A stretch of 64,000 nucleotides of DNA from Palsa-504 sp963744005 (GTDB lineage Bacteria; Actinomycetota; Actinomycetes; Streptosporangiales; Streptosporangiaceae), in assembly GCA_963744005.1 (NCBI GenBank), contig CAVURU010000003.1:3410001-3474000 (forward strand). The letters are read 5' to 3'. The translations under genes were made by a program, and so were the position numbers. Shown here piece by piece: positions 17,142 to 25,603 of this stretch. Each line of letters starts with the position of its first letter. Positions within the stretch are counted from its first letter, which is position 1. The notes beneath the pieces were generated by a model that was not told the DNA's origin, made no database searches, and worked only from the letters and a program-made list of their open reading frames with translations.

Positions 17142-18119
17142 GTGTCGGCAGAAGCGCCCGAAGTCCGGAACGTCATCATCATCGGATCCGGGCCGTCCGG
17201 TTACACCGCGGCACTGTACGCCGCCCGCGCGGAGCTGAAGCCCCTGGTCTTCGAAGGATCGGTCACGGCCGGCGGCGCGCTGATGCAGACCACGGACGTG
17301 GAGAACTTCCCCGGTTTCCCGGACGCGATCATGGGCCCCGAGCTGATGGACTCGATGCGCAAGCAGGCCGAGCGGTTCGGCGCCGAACTGCTGTCCGACG
17401 ACGTGGTCGAGGTCGACCTGTCCGCGACGCCCAAGGTGATCCGGACCGACAGCGAGACCTACCTGGCCCGGGCGGTCATCATCGCCACCGGCTCGAGGTA
17501 CAAGGAGCTGGGCGTGCCGGGCGAGAAGGACCTCGGCGGCCACGGAGTCTCCTGGTGCGCCACCTGTGACGGGTTCTTCTTCCGCGGGCACGACATCGCG
17601 GTGATCGGCGGCGGCGACTCGGCCATGGAAGAGGCCATGTTCCTGACCAGGTTCGGCAAGTCGGTCACCGTGGTCCACCGCCGGGACAAGCTCCGGGCGT
17701 CGAAGATCATGCAGGACCGCGCGCTGGCCAACCCGAAGATCAACTTCCTGTGGGACAGCGAGGTGGCCGAGATCCTCGGCCCGGACAAGGTGACGGGCCT
17801 GCGGATCAAGAACACCAAGGACGGCAGCGAGCACGTGCTGCCGGTGACCGGCGTCTTCGTCGCCATCGGCCACGATCCCCGGTCCGAGCTGTTCACCCGC
17901 CAGCTGGCCACCGACGACGAGGGCTACCTGCTGGTGAACCAGCCCTCGACCTACACGGCCATCGACGGCGTGTTCGCCTGCGGCGACGTGGTGGACCGCA
18001 CCTACCGGCAGGCCGTGACCGCCGCGGGCACAGGCTGCGCGGCCGCCATCGACGCCGAGCGCTGGCTGGCCAGCCAGGAAAGCTCGCAGCAGCAGCACGA
18101 GACAGTCACCGCAAGTTAA
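17142..18119 (+). CDS. trxB: thioredoxin-disulfide reductase
   Basis: This is an FAD/NADPH enzyme that reduces thioredoxin. Its 325 residues show the FAD site IIGSGPSGYTAALYAAR, redox centre CATCDG, NADPH site GGGDSAMEEAMFL, HRRDKLRASKIM and the C-terminal FACGDVVDRTYRQAVTAAG. The start GTG 17142 follows GAGGGGG (17127-17133) at good spacing. GTG 17112 is an alternative adding ten residues. It lies 15 bases before trxA, and the pair is part of the conserved actinobacterial order murJ-sigM-trxB-trxA-parAB, here without sigM. Confidence 0.96.
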   Translation: MSAEAPEVRNVIIIGSGPSGYTAALYAARAELKPLVFEGSVTAGGALMQTTDVENFPGFPDAIMGPELMDSMRKQAERFGAELLSDDVVEVDLSATPKVIRTDSETYLARAVIIATGSRYKELGVPGEKDLGGHGVSWCATCDGFFFRGHDIAVIGGGDSAMEEAMFLTRFGKSVTVVHRRDKLRASKIMQDRALANPKINFLWDSEVAEILGPDKVTGLRIKNTKDGSEHVLPVTGVFVAIGHDPRSELFTRQLATDDEGYLLVNQPSTYTAIDGVFACGDVVDRTYRQAVTAAGTGCAAAIDAERWLASQESSQQQHETVTAS

Positions 18120-18134
18120 GGGATGTGATCGCAA

Positions 18135-18458
18135 GTGGGCGCGACCAAGGTCGTGACGGACGAGACCTTCGAGACCGAGGTTCTCAAGAGCGAGAAGCCG
18201 GTCATCGTTGACTACTGGGCGGAGTGGTGCGGCCCGTGCCGCATGGTGGCTCCGGTCCTGGAGGAGATCGCGGCCGAGTACGCGGACAAGATCAACGTCG
18301 TGAAGCTCAACATCGACGAGAACCCGGGCGTCTCGCAGCGCTACGGGATCATGGCCATCCCGACCATGAACGTGTTCTCCGGCGGCGAGGTCGTCAAGCA
18401 GATCGTGGGAGCCAAGCCGAAGTCGGCTCTGCTCCGCGAGCTCGCTGACTTCATCTGA
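18135..18458 (+). CDS. trxA: thioredoxin
   Basis: This 107-residue thioredoxin has the active site WAEWCGPCRMVAPVLEE, followed by KLNIDENPGVSQRYGIMAIPTM with the conserved cis-proline. It is the cytoplasmic disulfide reductant served by the adjacent TrxB. Starting at GTG 18135 gives the normal family length. It is the last gene of the rightward operon and is followed by a stem-loop at 18484-18515. Confidence 0.96.
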   Translation: MGATKVVTDETFETEVLKSEKPVIVDYWAEWCGPCRMVAPVLEEIAAEYADKINVVKLNIDENPGVSQRYGIMAIPTMNVFSGGEVVKQIVGAKPKSALLRELADFI

Positions 18459-18483
18459 CCGGGATTCTCCGGGAGCTTTTCCA

Positions 18484-18515
18484 GTGGGCGCTGGCGCTAC
18501 GCGGTCGGCGCCCAC
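18484..18515. terminator. stem-loop between convergent trxA and GNAT gene
   Basis: GTGGGCGC (18484-18491) pairs with GCGCCCAC (18508-18515) around a 16-base loop. Position and symmetry suit a bidirectional terminator between the rightward trxA and the leftward acetyltransferase. CTTTGTC follows on the right. Confidence 0.55.
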
Positions 18516-18596
18516 CGCTTTGTCATCCCCGGGCGAGGGCAATTCTTTTTCGGAAATCAGCGCCTTGGAGGGCCGGACGGTAATGCGCAGATGGCG

Positions 18597-19223
18597 CTAC
18601 ACCGGCCGCAGCGCACCTTGCGGTACCGACGGCGTCATCGAGCCGAGCAGCCGCTCCAGGGCGACCTCGACGTCCTCCCGCCAGGTCAGGATGGTCCGCA
18701 GCTCCATCCGCAGCCGCGGGTAGTGGTGATGCGGCCGGATGGTCTTGAACCCCACGGCGAGCAGGTAGTCCACCGGCAGCAGGCAGGACGGCGTCTCCCA
18801 GCGGCGGTCGCCGAAGGCCTCGATGGCCTTGACGCCGCGGCGGGTCAGGTCCTTGGCCATGGCCTGCACCAGCATCCGGCCGATACCGCCGCCGGCGAAC
18901 TCGCTCATCAGGTGCGCGGTCATGAACAGCACCGCGTCGGCGCTCACCGGGCTGGTGGGGAAGGCCATCGACCGCGGGACGTACTGCGGCGGGGCGAAGA
19001 GCATGTAACCCGCCGGGACGCCGTCGACGTACGCGATCTTCCCGCAGCTGCCCCATTCGAGCAGCACGGAGGACACCCACGACTCCTTCTCGAGTTCGGG
19101 GTCGCCGCTCTCCTCGGCTCGCGCGCGGCTGGCCGGACCGAGTTCCCAGAACACGCACCGACGGCACTTGGGCGGCATGTCGCCGAGATTGTCCAGCGTG
19201 ATGTTGACGATTCGGCGCGACAT
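18597..19223 (-). CDS. GNAT family N-acetyltransferase
   Basis: The 208-residue protein begins MSRRIVNITLDNLGDMPPKCRRCVFWELGP. The acetyl-CoA site is GGGIGRMLVQAMAKDL (about 105-120), preceded by FMTAHLMSEFA. The N-terminal CRRC pair and the HHHYPRLRMELR end are typical of the GNAT that sits between trxA and the parAB region in many actinomycetes. Its substrate is unknown. Start ATG 19223 was preferred over an upstream ATG at 19265 because it leads directly into the conserved N-terminus. Confidence 0.8.
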   Translation of the reverse strand: MSRRIVNITLDNLGDMPPKCRRCVFWELGPASRARAEESGDPELEKESWVSSVLLEWGSCGKIAYVDGVPAGYMLFAPPQYVPRSMAFPTSPVSADAVLFMTAHLMSEFAGGGIGRMLVQAMAKDLTRRGVKAIEAFGDRRWETPSCLLPVDYLLAVGFKTIRPHHHYPRLRMELRTILTWREDVEVALERLLGSMTPSVPQGALRPV

Positions 19224-19335
19224 CCCTGTTCCCCGGGTAGGCCTGGCCCACGGCCAAATCCACAAGCGTGTTTAGCAGATACCGCTTATCCTGGCATGAT
19301 ACTGGACCATTTCAGGAGCCGACTTCAGGAGAATC

Positions 19336-20613
19336 GTGACCGGCGAGCACCAGCCCCCCTCACAGCCACAGCGCATTGACCCCTATGTCGGTCAGTACGC
19401 CGAACGTGCCGTCGGCATGGTCGCTTCCGAGATCCGAGCTCTTTTCGCCGTCGCCGCCCGGCCCGAGATCGTCTCACTGGCGGGCGGCTCGCCCAATGTA
19501 TCCGCGCTCCCGCTCGACACCGTCGGCGAGATGATCGGCGAGCTGGTCGCCGGGCACGGAGACACCGCGCTGCAATACTGTACCGCGCAGGGCGACGCCG
19601 GGCTGCGCGAGCGGATCTGCGAGGTCATGGCGCTGGAGGAGATCCGGGCCCACCCGGACGAGATCGTGGTCACGGTCGGCTCCCAGCAGGCTCTCGACCT
19701 GCTGACCAGGATCTTCATCAATCCCGGTGACATCATCCTGGCCGAGGCGCCGTCATACGTGGGGGCCCTGGGCGCCTTCGCCAGCTACCAGGCCTCGGTA
19801 CTGCACGTGGCCATGGACGAGGACGGGCTGATCCCCGAGGCGCTCGAGGAGGCCATCAGCCGGACGGCCGCAGCCGGGCGGCGGGCCAAGTTCCTGTACA
19901 CGGTGCCCAACTTCCACAATCCGGCGGGGGTGACGCTGGCCGCAGCGCGACGGCGGCGCATCCTGGAGATCTGCCAGCGTGCGGGCCTGCTCGTGGTCGA
20001 GGACAACCCCTACGGCCTGCTCGGCTTCGACGGCGAGCCGATGCGGGCCCTGCGGGCCGATGACGACGAGGGCGTCGTGTATCTCGGCACGTTCTCCAAG
20101 ACCTTCGCGGCCGGCGTCCGGGTCGGCTGGGCGGTGGCGCCCCCCGCCATCCGGGACAAGCTGATCCTGGCCGCGGAATCCGCGGTGCTGTGCCACTCGA
20201 GCTTCTCGCAGCTGACCGTGCGCGAATACCTGGCCACCCAGCCGTGGCAGGAGCAGATCAAGACCTTCCGCGAGCTCTACCAGGACCGGCGGGACGCCAC
20301 GCTGAGCGCCCTGGACACGATGATGCCAGCTGGCTGCCACTGGACCCGCCCTGGCGGCGGGTTCTACGTCTGGCTCCGGCTGCCCGACGGCATCAATTCC
20401 AAGGCCATGCTGCCGCGGGCCATCTCCTCGCGGGTCGCCTACGTGCCCGGGACCGGCTTCTATGCCGACGGCTCGGGCGGCCAGTACGCGCGGCTGTGCT
20501 ACTCGCTGCCCAACCCGGAACGGATCCGCGAGGGGGTCCGGCGGCTGGCCTCGGTGATCGAGACCGAGATCCAGCTGCGGGACGACTTCGGTCCGGTCCC
20601 GAGCGCCCGGTAG
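19336..20613 (+). CDS. PLP-dependent aminotransferase (class I/II, 2-aminoadipate aminotransferase-like)
   Basis: The 425-residue fold-type I aminotransferase shows IVSLAGGSPN, QYCTAQGDAGLRERI, VTVGSQQALDLLTRIFINPGD, YTVPNFHNPAGVTLA, VVEDNPYGLLGF and the PLP lysine in GTFSKTFAAGVRVGW. The C-terminal GGGFYVWLRLP and PGTGFYADG are those of the LysN/MocR-catalytic group. No DNA-binding domain is attached, so it should be an enzyme and not a regulator. The true amino donor is unknown. It is followed 9 bases later by the ATP-grasp ligase, suggesting coupled expression. Confidence 0.88.
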   Translation: MTGEHQPPSQPQRIDPYVGQYAERAVGMVASEIRALFAVAARPEIVSLAGGSPNVSALPLDTVGEMIGELVAGHGDTALQYCTAQGDAGLRERICEVMALEEIRAHPDEIVVTVGSQQALDLLTRIFINPGDIILAEAPSYVGALGAFASYQASVLHVAMDEDGLIPEALEEAISRTAAAGRRAKFLYTVPNFHNPAGVTLAAARRRRILEICQRAGLLVVEDNPYGLLGFDGEPMRALRADDDEGVVYLGTFSKTFAAGVRVGWAVAPPAIRDKLILAAESAVLCHSSFSQLTVREYLATQPWQEQIKTFRELYQDRRDATLSALDTMMPAGCHWTRPGGGFYVWLRLPDGINSKAMLPRAISSRVAYVPGTGFYADGSGGQYARLCYSLPNPERIREGVRRLASVIETEIQLRDDFGPVPSAR

Positions 20614-20622
20614 GCCGGGGAC

Positions 20623-21597
20623 ATGAACGCACTTGATCGAGTCGTGGTGCTGGCTGGCGGCCTGTCGGCCGAGCGTGAGGTCTCGCTGCGCTCGGGCGAG
20701 CGGGTCCGGGACGCGCTGGCCGAAGCGGGCATCGACGCCGTCGTGACCGACGCTGACGCCGAGCTGCTGACCCGGCTGCGCGCCGACCCGCCCAGCGCGG
20801 TCTTCCCCGTCATTCACGGCGCCACCGGCGAGGACGGAGCGATCCGCGAGGTTCTCGGCCTGCTCGGCATGCCCTACGTGGGCTCGGTGGCCCGGGCCTG
20901 CCAGATGGCGTTCGACAAGCCGACGGCCAAGGCGCTGGTCGCAGCGGCCGGGCTGGTCACCCCCCCGTCAGTGACCCTGCCCCGGGAGACTTTCCACGAC
21001 CTCGGCGCGGCGGCGGTGATCGACCTCATCATCGCCCGGCTGGGCCTTCCGTTGTACGTCAAGCCGTCCCGGGGCGGTTCCGCGCTCGGCGCGGCACCGG
21101 TGCGCTCCGCGGCGGAACTGCCCGCCGCGCTGCTGGGCTGCTTCGCCTACGGTGACATCGCGCTGATCGAGCGGCTGATCACCGGGACCGAAGTGACGGT
21201 CGGGGTGATCGACCTCGGGGAAGGCCCGCTGGCCCTGCCGCCGGTGGAAATCGTCCCGGGTGACGGGAGCTACGACTACACGGCCCGGTACACGGCCGGC
21301 AAGACGGAGTTCTACGTCCCGGCCCGGCTACCCGACGAGGTCCTGGCTCAGGTGGCCCAGATCGCCATCACCGCGCATGCCGTGCTCGGGCTGCGGGACC
21401 TGTCGCGCACGGACCTGATCGTGGACGAGGCCGGCACGCCGTACTTCCTCGAGGTCAACGTCTCGCCCGGCATGACGGAGACCAGCACGCTGCCGATGGC
21501 GCTGGAAGCCTCCGGTCACGCGTTCGGCCGGCCTGCGTCCGGCTGCTCGAGCTGGCCGCCGCCCGGACCGGCTAACGGCAGGGGGCTCGCGGCCTAG
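20623..21597 (+). CDS. D-alanine-D-alanine ligase family ATP-grasp protein, apparent 3' frameshift
   Basis: The protein has the Ddl layout: VVLAGGLSAEREVSLRSG, VFPVIHGATGEDGAIREVLGLLGMPYVGS, PLYVKPSRGGSALG, and the catalytic end RTDLIVDEAGTPYFLEVNVSPGMTETS. It should ligate amino acids with ATP. Whether it is a true D-Ala ligase is unclear. After GHAFG (about 21526) the frame carries on as PASGCSSWPPP to 21597. A neighbouring frame instead gives VRLLELAAARTG and a stop at 21573-21575, which looks like the real end. A one-base deletion near 21527-21540 is therefore likely, as an error or a real lesion. Most of the protein is intact, so it may work. Confidence 0.8.
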   Translation: MNALDRVVVLAGGLSAEREVSLRSGERVRDALAEAGIDAVVTDADAELLTRLRADPPSAVFPVIHGATGEDGAIREVLGLLGMPYVGSVARACQMAFDKPTAKALVAAAGLVTPPSVTLPRETFHDLGAAAVIDLIIARLGLPLYVKPSRGGSALGAAPVRSAAELPAALLGCFAYGDIALIERLITGTEVTVGVIDLGEGPLALPPVEIVPGDGSYDYTARYTAGKTEFYVPARLPDEVLAQVAQIAITAHAVLGLRDLSRTDLIVDEAGTPYFLEVNVSPGMTETSTLPMALEASGHAFGRPASGCSSWPPPGPANGRGLAA

Positions 21598-21647
21598 CGG
21601 CAACCGAGCCCGCAGCCCCTGGTCAGCCGTCCCCTAGGCTCGTGTCC

Positions 21648-22671
21648 ATGACAGGACGAAAGAGCTTCGGCAGCGACAATCACGCCGGTACGCACCCGGC
21701 CGTGCTCCAGGCCATCGTGGCCGCCAACGCGGGTGACGCGGTCGCGTACGGCGCCGACCGGTGGACGGAGGAGGCAGCCGCCGCGCTGCGGGCGGCGTTC
21801 GGGGCGCAGGGCGCCTACTTCGTGCTGAACGGCAGCGGAGCCAACGTCCTCGGCCTCAGCGTCCTGCTGCGCCGGCACGAGGCGGTCATCTGCGCGGACT
21901 CGGCCCACATCTTCACCGACGAGGGCGGCGGCCCGGAGCGCCTGATCGGCACCAAGCTGCTGGCCGTGCCCGCGCCCGGCGGGAAGCTCACCCCGGAGCT
22001 GATCGCCCCGCAGCTGCGCGGCCGTGGCGACGACCACTTCGCCCAGCCGGGCGTGGTGGCCCTCACCCAGTCGACCGAATTCGGCACCTGCTACTCGCTG
22101 GCCGAGCTGCAGGCCCTGGCCGACTTCTGCCGGGCCAGCGACCTGCGGGTGTTCCTGGACGGAGCCCGGCTGGCCAACGCGGCCGCCTACCTCGACTGCT
22201 CGCTGGCCGAGCTAGCGAGCTGCGCGGACGTGCTCACCTTCGGCGGCACCAAGAACGGCGCCATGGGCGCCGAGGCGCTCGTGGTGATGAGCGGTCACGC
22301 CGCTGACATCCCGTACCTGCGCAAGCAGCAGACCCAGCTGATGTCCAAGATGCGGTTCGTGGCGGCCCAGTTCGGCGCGCTGATGCAGGACGACCTGTGG
22401 CGGGCCAATGCGGCCCACGCCAACGCCATGGCCCGGCGGCTGGCCGATGGCGTGGCGCGCCGCAGGCGGGGTGGACGTCGTCTACCCGGTCCAGGCCAAC
22501 GCCGTCTTCGCCCGGCTGGCGCCCGCGCGCATCGCCACCCTCCAGCAGGAGTGGGCCTTCCACGTGTGGGACGAGGATGAGTCCGTCGTCCGCTGGATGA
22601 CGGCCTTCGACACCGCAGAGGCCGACGTCGACGCGTTCATCGCCAGCGTGCAAGACACCGCCGTCGCCTAG
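21648..22671 (+). pseudogene. threonine aldolase/beta-eliminating lyase, frameshifted
   Basis: This fold-type I PLP enzyme cleaves threonine to glycine and acetaldehyde in its family. FGSDNHAGTHPAV, GADRWTEEA, FVLNGSGANVLGL, VFLDGARLANAAA and the PLP lysine in FGGTKNGAMGAEALVV are in one frame. At about 22452-22470 the reading frame breaks. The expected continuation (AAGGVDVVYPVQANAVFARL to FIASVQDTAVA) is in the next frame and stops at 22671. Removing one C near 22458 restores GVAAAGGVDVVYP. The total of 1024 bases fits a single-base insertion. If real, the gene makes a truncated protein with a scrambled tail. If a sequencing error, it is intact with 340 residues. Confidence 0.82.
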
Positions 22672-22679
22672 CGCGGCAA

Positions 22680-22695
22680 TGTTTCACGTGAATCC
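22680..22695. promoter_or_regulatory. parS-like centromere site
   Basis: The 16 bases TGTTTCACGTGAATCC match the broadly conserved parS consensus TGTTTCACGTGAAACA at 14 positions, with the full inner core TTTCACGTGAA. It lies 11 bases beyond the 3' end of parB, the usual neighbourhood for ParB loading near oriC. Other CACGTG hexamers in the window lack the flanking bases. Confidence 0.8.
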
Positions 22696-22706
22696 ACGCG
22701 GCCGGG

Positions 22707-23696
22707 CTAGCCCTGGGCGGCGTCGGGAGCAGCCGGCACGGCCTGCTCGGCGGGGGCCATCGCCTTGACGATGCGCTCCAGGTCGTCCACGGTGGCGAAC
22801 TCAACGACGATCTTGCCCTTGCGCTGACCCATCTCCACCTTGACCCGCGTCTCGAACAGATCGGACAGTCGGTCGGCCAGGTGCCGCAGGCCGGGAGCGG
22901 TGGGCCGCCTGGTCAGCCGGGACGCACGCGGGCGCGGCGCATCGTCGGAGCCGACCGCGACGATCTCCTCCACGGCCCGGACGGACAGGCCCTCGGCCAC
23001 GATCCGGCTGGCCAGCCGGTCCTGGGCCTCCGGGTCGTCCAGGCTGAGCAGGGCCCGGGCATGACCCGCGCTGAGCACCCCCGCCGCGACCCGCTTCTGC
23101 ACGGCCGGCGGCAGGTTGAGCAGCCGGAGGGTATTGCTGATGTGCGGGCGGGAGCGGCCGATCTTGTTGGCCAGCTCTTCGTGGGTGGCGCCGAAGTCGT
23201 CCAGCAGCTGCTGGTAGGCCGCGGCCTCCTCCAGCGGATCCAGCTGCTGCCGGTGCAGGTTCTCGATCAGCGCGTCGCGGAGCAGGTCGTCATCATGGGT
23301 CTGCTTGACGATGGCGCCGATGTCGGTCAGCCCGGCTCGCTGAGAGGCTCGCCACCGGCGCTCGCCCATGATGAGCTCATACCGGCCGGGTCCCGCGGCC
23401 CGGACCACCACCGGCTGCAGCAGGCCCACTTCCCGGATCGAGTCGGCCAGCTCGTCCAGGGCCTCTTCATCGAAGGTACGGCGCGGCTGCCGGGGGTTGG
23501 CGGTGATGGCGGTGACCGGGATCTCCTCATACCGCGCGCCCGCGATCTCGCCGAGCTGGGCCGCATCGCCGGCCGGGATCTCGCCGGCGGCGGGGCCGGC
23601 GGCCTGGCCACGGCCCGGGTCAGCGTCGGCCACCCGGGAAGGGTCGGGGATCAACGCCCCGAGCCCCCGGCCGAGACCCCGTCTCTGCTGCGCCAC
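22707..23696 (-). CDS. parB: chromosome-partitioning protein ParB
   Basis: ParB is the CTPase clamp that loads at parS and spreads. The 329 residues contain an N-terminal ParA-interaction stretch (RRGLGRGLGALIP), the CTP-binding region PRQPRRTFDEEALDELADSI, GERRWRAS and ENLHRQQLDPLEEA, and the HTH (ATHEELANKIGRSRPHISNTLRLL). The C-terminal dimerisation region ends RIVKAM and an Ala-rich tail. GTG 23696 was chosen because it gives the canonical beginning. It lies 13 bases after parA in a leftward operon, with a parS-like site just beyond its stop. Confidence 0.95.
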   Translation of the reverse strand: MAQQRRGLGRGLGALIPDPSRVADADPGRGQAAGPAAGEIPAGDAAQLGEIAGARYEEIPVTAITANPRQPRRTFDEEALDELADSIREVGLLQPVVVRAAGPGRYELIMGERRWRASQRAGLTDIGAIVKQTHDDDLLRDALIENLHRQQLDPLEEAAAYQQLLDDFGATHEELANKIGRSRPHISNTLRLLNLPPAVQKRVAAGVLSAGHARALLSLDDPEAQDRLASRIVAEGLSVRAVEEIVAVGSDDAPRPRASRLTRRPTAPGLRHLADRLSDLFETRVKVEMGQRKGKIVVEFATVDDLERIVKAMAPAEQAVPAAPDAAQG

Positions 23697-23709
23697 TGAC
23701 CCTCCCGAT

Positions 23710-24888
23710 CTAACCGTGCTGAGGCTGGCCCAGGGAGCCGGCTGACTGCATGGCCAGCTCCTTCGCGGCCTCGGTGTAGGCGACGGCACCGCTGGACCCG
23801 GGGTCGTAACTGATGACCGACTGGCCCCGGCTCGGGGCCTCGGACACCCGCACGCTCCGCGGGATGATGGTGCGCAGCACCGAGGCGCCGAAGTGGGCGC
23901 GCACATCGTCGGCCACGTCGGAGGCCAGCCGGGTACGCCCGTCGTACATGGTCAGCAGGACCGTGGAGACGTGCAGTCCCGGGTTGAAGTTCACCCGGAC
24001 CAGCTCGGCCGTGTTCAGCAGTTGCTGGACGCCTTCCAGGGCGTAGTACTCGCACTGGATGGGCAGCAGGACTTCCTCCGCCGCCACCAGGGCGTTGAGG
24101 GTCAGCAGCCCGAGGGACGGCGGGCAGTCCACGAACACGTAGTCCAGATGAGACGTGTCGTAGGCCCGCAAGGCCCGGGACAGCCGAAGCTCCCGGGCTA
24201 CCACCGGGACGAGCTCGATCTCCGCGCCCGCCAGGTCGATCGTGGCCGGAGCGCAGTACAGGCCGGGCATATCGCCGGCCGGGCGGACCACCTCAGCCAG
24301 CGGACGGTCCTCGACCAGCACGTTGTAGACCGACGGCACGCCTATGCGGTGATCCACGTCCAGGGCGGTTGACGCATTGCCCTGCGGGTCCAGGTCGATG
24401 ACCAGGACGCGCAGGCCATGCTGAGCCAGGCTGGCGGCCAGGTTGACCGCGGTGGTCGTCTTGCCGACGCCGCCCTTCTGATTCGCGATCGTCACGATGC
24501 GGCAGCGGGGCGGCCGCGGCCAGGACTGGTCAGTCAGGCCGCGCACGCCCACCGCGGCCTGCGCGGCGCGCCCGATAGGAGTGTCCGCCTGGTCAGCCGG
24601 TACCTCGGGCACGACGACCGGCGGGCCGGGCGGCTGTTCGGGCCGGCCGTCCCGGGCCTCGACGGTCCCGATAGCCGGGCTGTCACCGTTCACCTGAGCG
24701 CCTCTCGATTCCCGGTCGGATGCACGGGCCGCCGCCGGGCCCGCCGCGGCTGGAGCAGCGGCCGGCCAGCCCAGGCCGCGGACGCCGGCGGCCGGGCCGG
24801 CCGCGGCGAAGCTGTCCGCCTCGGGCGCCAGCGGCATGCCCGGCCAGCCCAGTCCTGCTGCGGGTTGCTGGTAGTAGCTAGGCCGCAC
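23710..24888 (-). CDS. parA: chromosome-partitioning ATPase ParA
   Basis: This is a deviant Walker ATPase that moves ParB-parS complexes along the nucleoid. Walker A is KGGVGKTTTAVNLA, followed by VLVIDLDPQGNAST, VFVDCPPSLGLLTLNAL and IPRSVRVSEAPSRGQSV. An Ala/Pro-rich N-terminal extension of about 130 residues precedes the ATPase core. A second in-frame start, GTG 24693, would remove 65 residues of it, so the true start is uncertain. It sits 12 bases after rsmG in the usual rsmG-parA-parB order. Confidence 0.93.
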   Translation of the reverse strand: MRPSYYQQPAAGLGWPGMPLAPEADSFAAAGPAAGVRGLGWPAAAPAAAGPAAARASDRESRGAQVNGDSPAIGTVEARDGRPEQPPGPPVVVPEVPADQADTPIGRAAQAAVGVRGLTDQSWPRPPRCRIVTIANQKGGVGKTTTAVNLAASLAQHGLRVLVIDLDPQGNASTALDVDHRIGVPSVYNVLVEDRPLAEVVRPAGDMPGLYCAPATIDLAGAEIELVPVVARELRLSRALRAYDTSHLDYVFVDCPPSLGLLTLNALVAAEEVLLPIQCEYYALEGVQQLLNTAELVRVNFNPGLHVSTVLLTMYDGRTRLASDVADDVRAHFGASVLRTIIPRSVRVSEAPSRGQSVISYDPGSSGAVAYTEAAKELAMQSAGSLGQPQHG

Positions 24889-24900
24889 CTATGCCCTGCC

Positions 24901-25569
24901 TCATCTAGCGAAGAACCGAACGACGGTAGTCGCAGGATCGACCTTACCGTGCCCGGCCTGTACAACCGCGGCGTCACGGGCACCAATTCGGCGCAGGACC
25001 GGCCGGGCCGCCGCCAGCTCATCGGCGGCCGTCCGCCCCTTGATGGCCAGGACCATGCCCCCCGGCCGGACCAGGCGGACGGCCAGCTCGGCCAGCCGGG
25101 GCAACGGCGCCACCGCACGCGCTGTGACTACATCAGCCCGAACAGTAACATCCTCGGCCCGGCCACGTAGCACCGTCGCGTTAGTCAGGCCCAGCTCGTC
25201 CACGCATCCGGACAGGAAGCGGCAGCGCCGTTCCATCGGCTCGAGCAGCGTGACGGCCGTGCCCGGGCGCAGCAGCGCCAGGATCAGCCCGGGCAGCCCG
25301 GCGCCGGAGCCGACATCAATCAGCGTGCCGCAGCCCGGGTCGATCAGCTCAGCCACCACGGCGCAGTTGAGCAGGTGCCGCTCCCACAGCCGGGGCACCT
25401 CCCGCGGACCGAGCAGGCCCTGCTCGACGCCGCGGCCGGCCAGGATGGACGCGTACGCCAGCGCTGTGGGCAGGCCCGGGCCGAACACGCTGGCCGCGCT
25501 GGCCGGCACCTGCATCGGCGCCGGGCCAGCACCGGTTCCGGCCTGGTCTTCCTGCGGGACCGCGCTCAC
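24901..25569 (-). CDS. rsmG: 16S rRNA (guanine-527-N7) methyltransferase RsmG
   Basis: This SAM-dependent enzyme methylates G527 of 16S rRNA. The 222 residues show LWERHLLNCAVVAELI, the SAM site LIDVGSGAGLPGLILAL, LLEPMERRCRFL and VTARAVAPLPRL. A 30-residue Ala/Gly/Pro N-terminal stretch may be non-conserved. It lies between jag and parA in the conserved origin-proximal operon. Loss of this enzyme commonly gives low-level streptomycin resistance. The gene here looks intact. Confidence 0.95.
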   Translation of the reverse strand: MSAVPQEDQAGTGAGPAPMQVPASAASVFGPGLPTALAYASILAGRGVEQGLLGPREVPRLWERHLLNCAVVAELIDPGCGTLIDVGSGAGLPGLILALLRPGTAVTLLEPMERRCRFLSGCVDELGLTNATVLRGRAEDVTVRADVVTARAVAPLPRLAELAVRLVRPGGMVLAIKGRTAADELAAARPVLRRIGARDAAVVQAGHGKVDPATTVVRFFAR

Positions 25570-25603
25570 CTGGGGTCAGTCCCGGTCAACCATGTGCCGT
25601 GCC

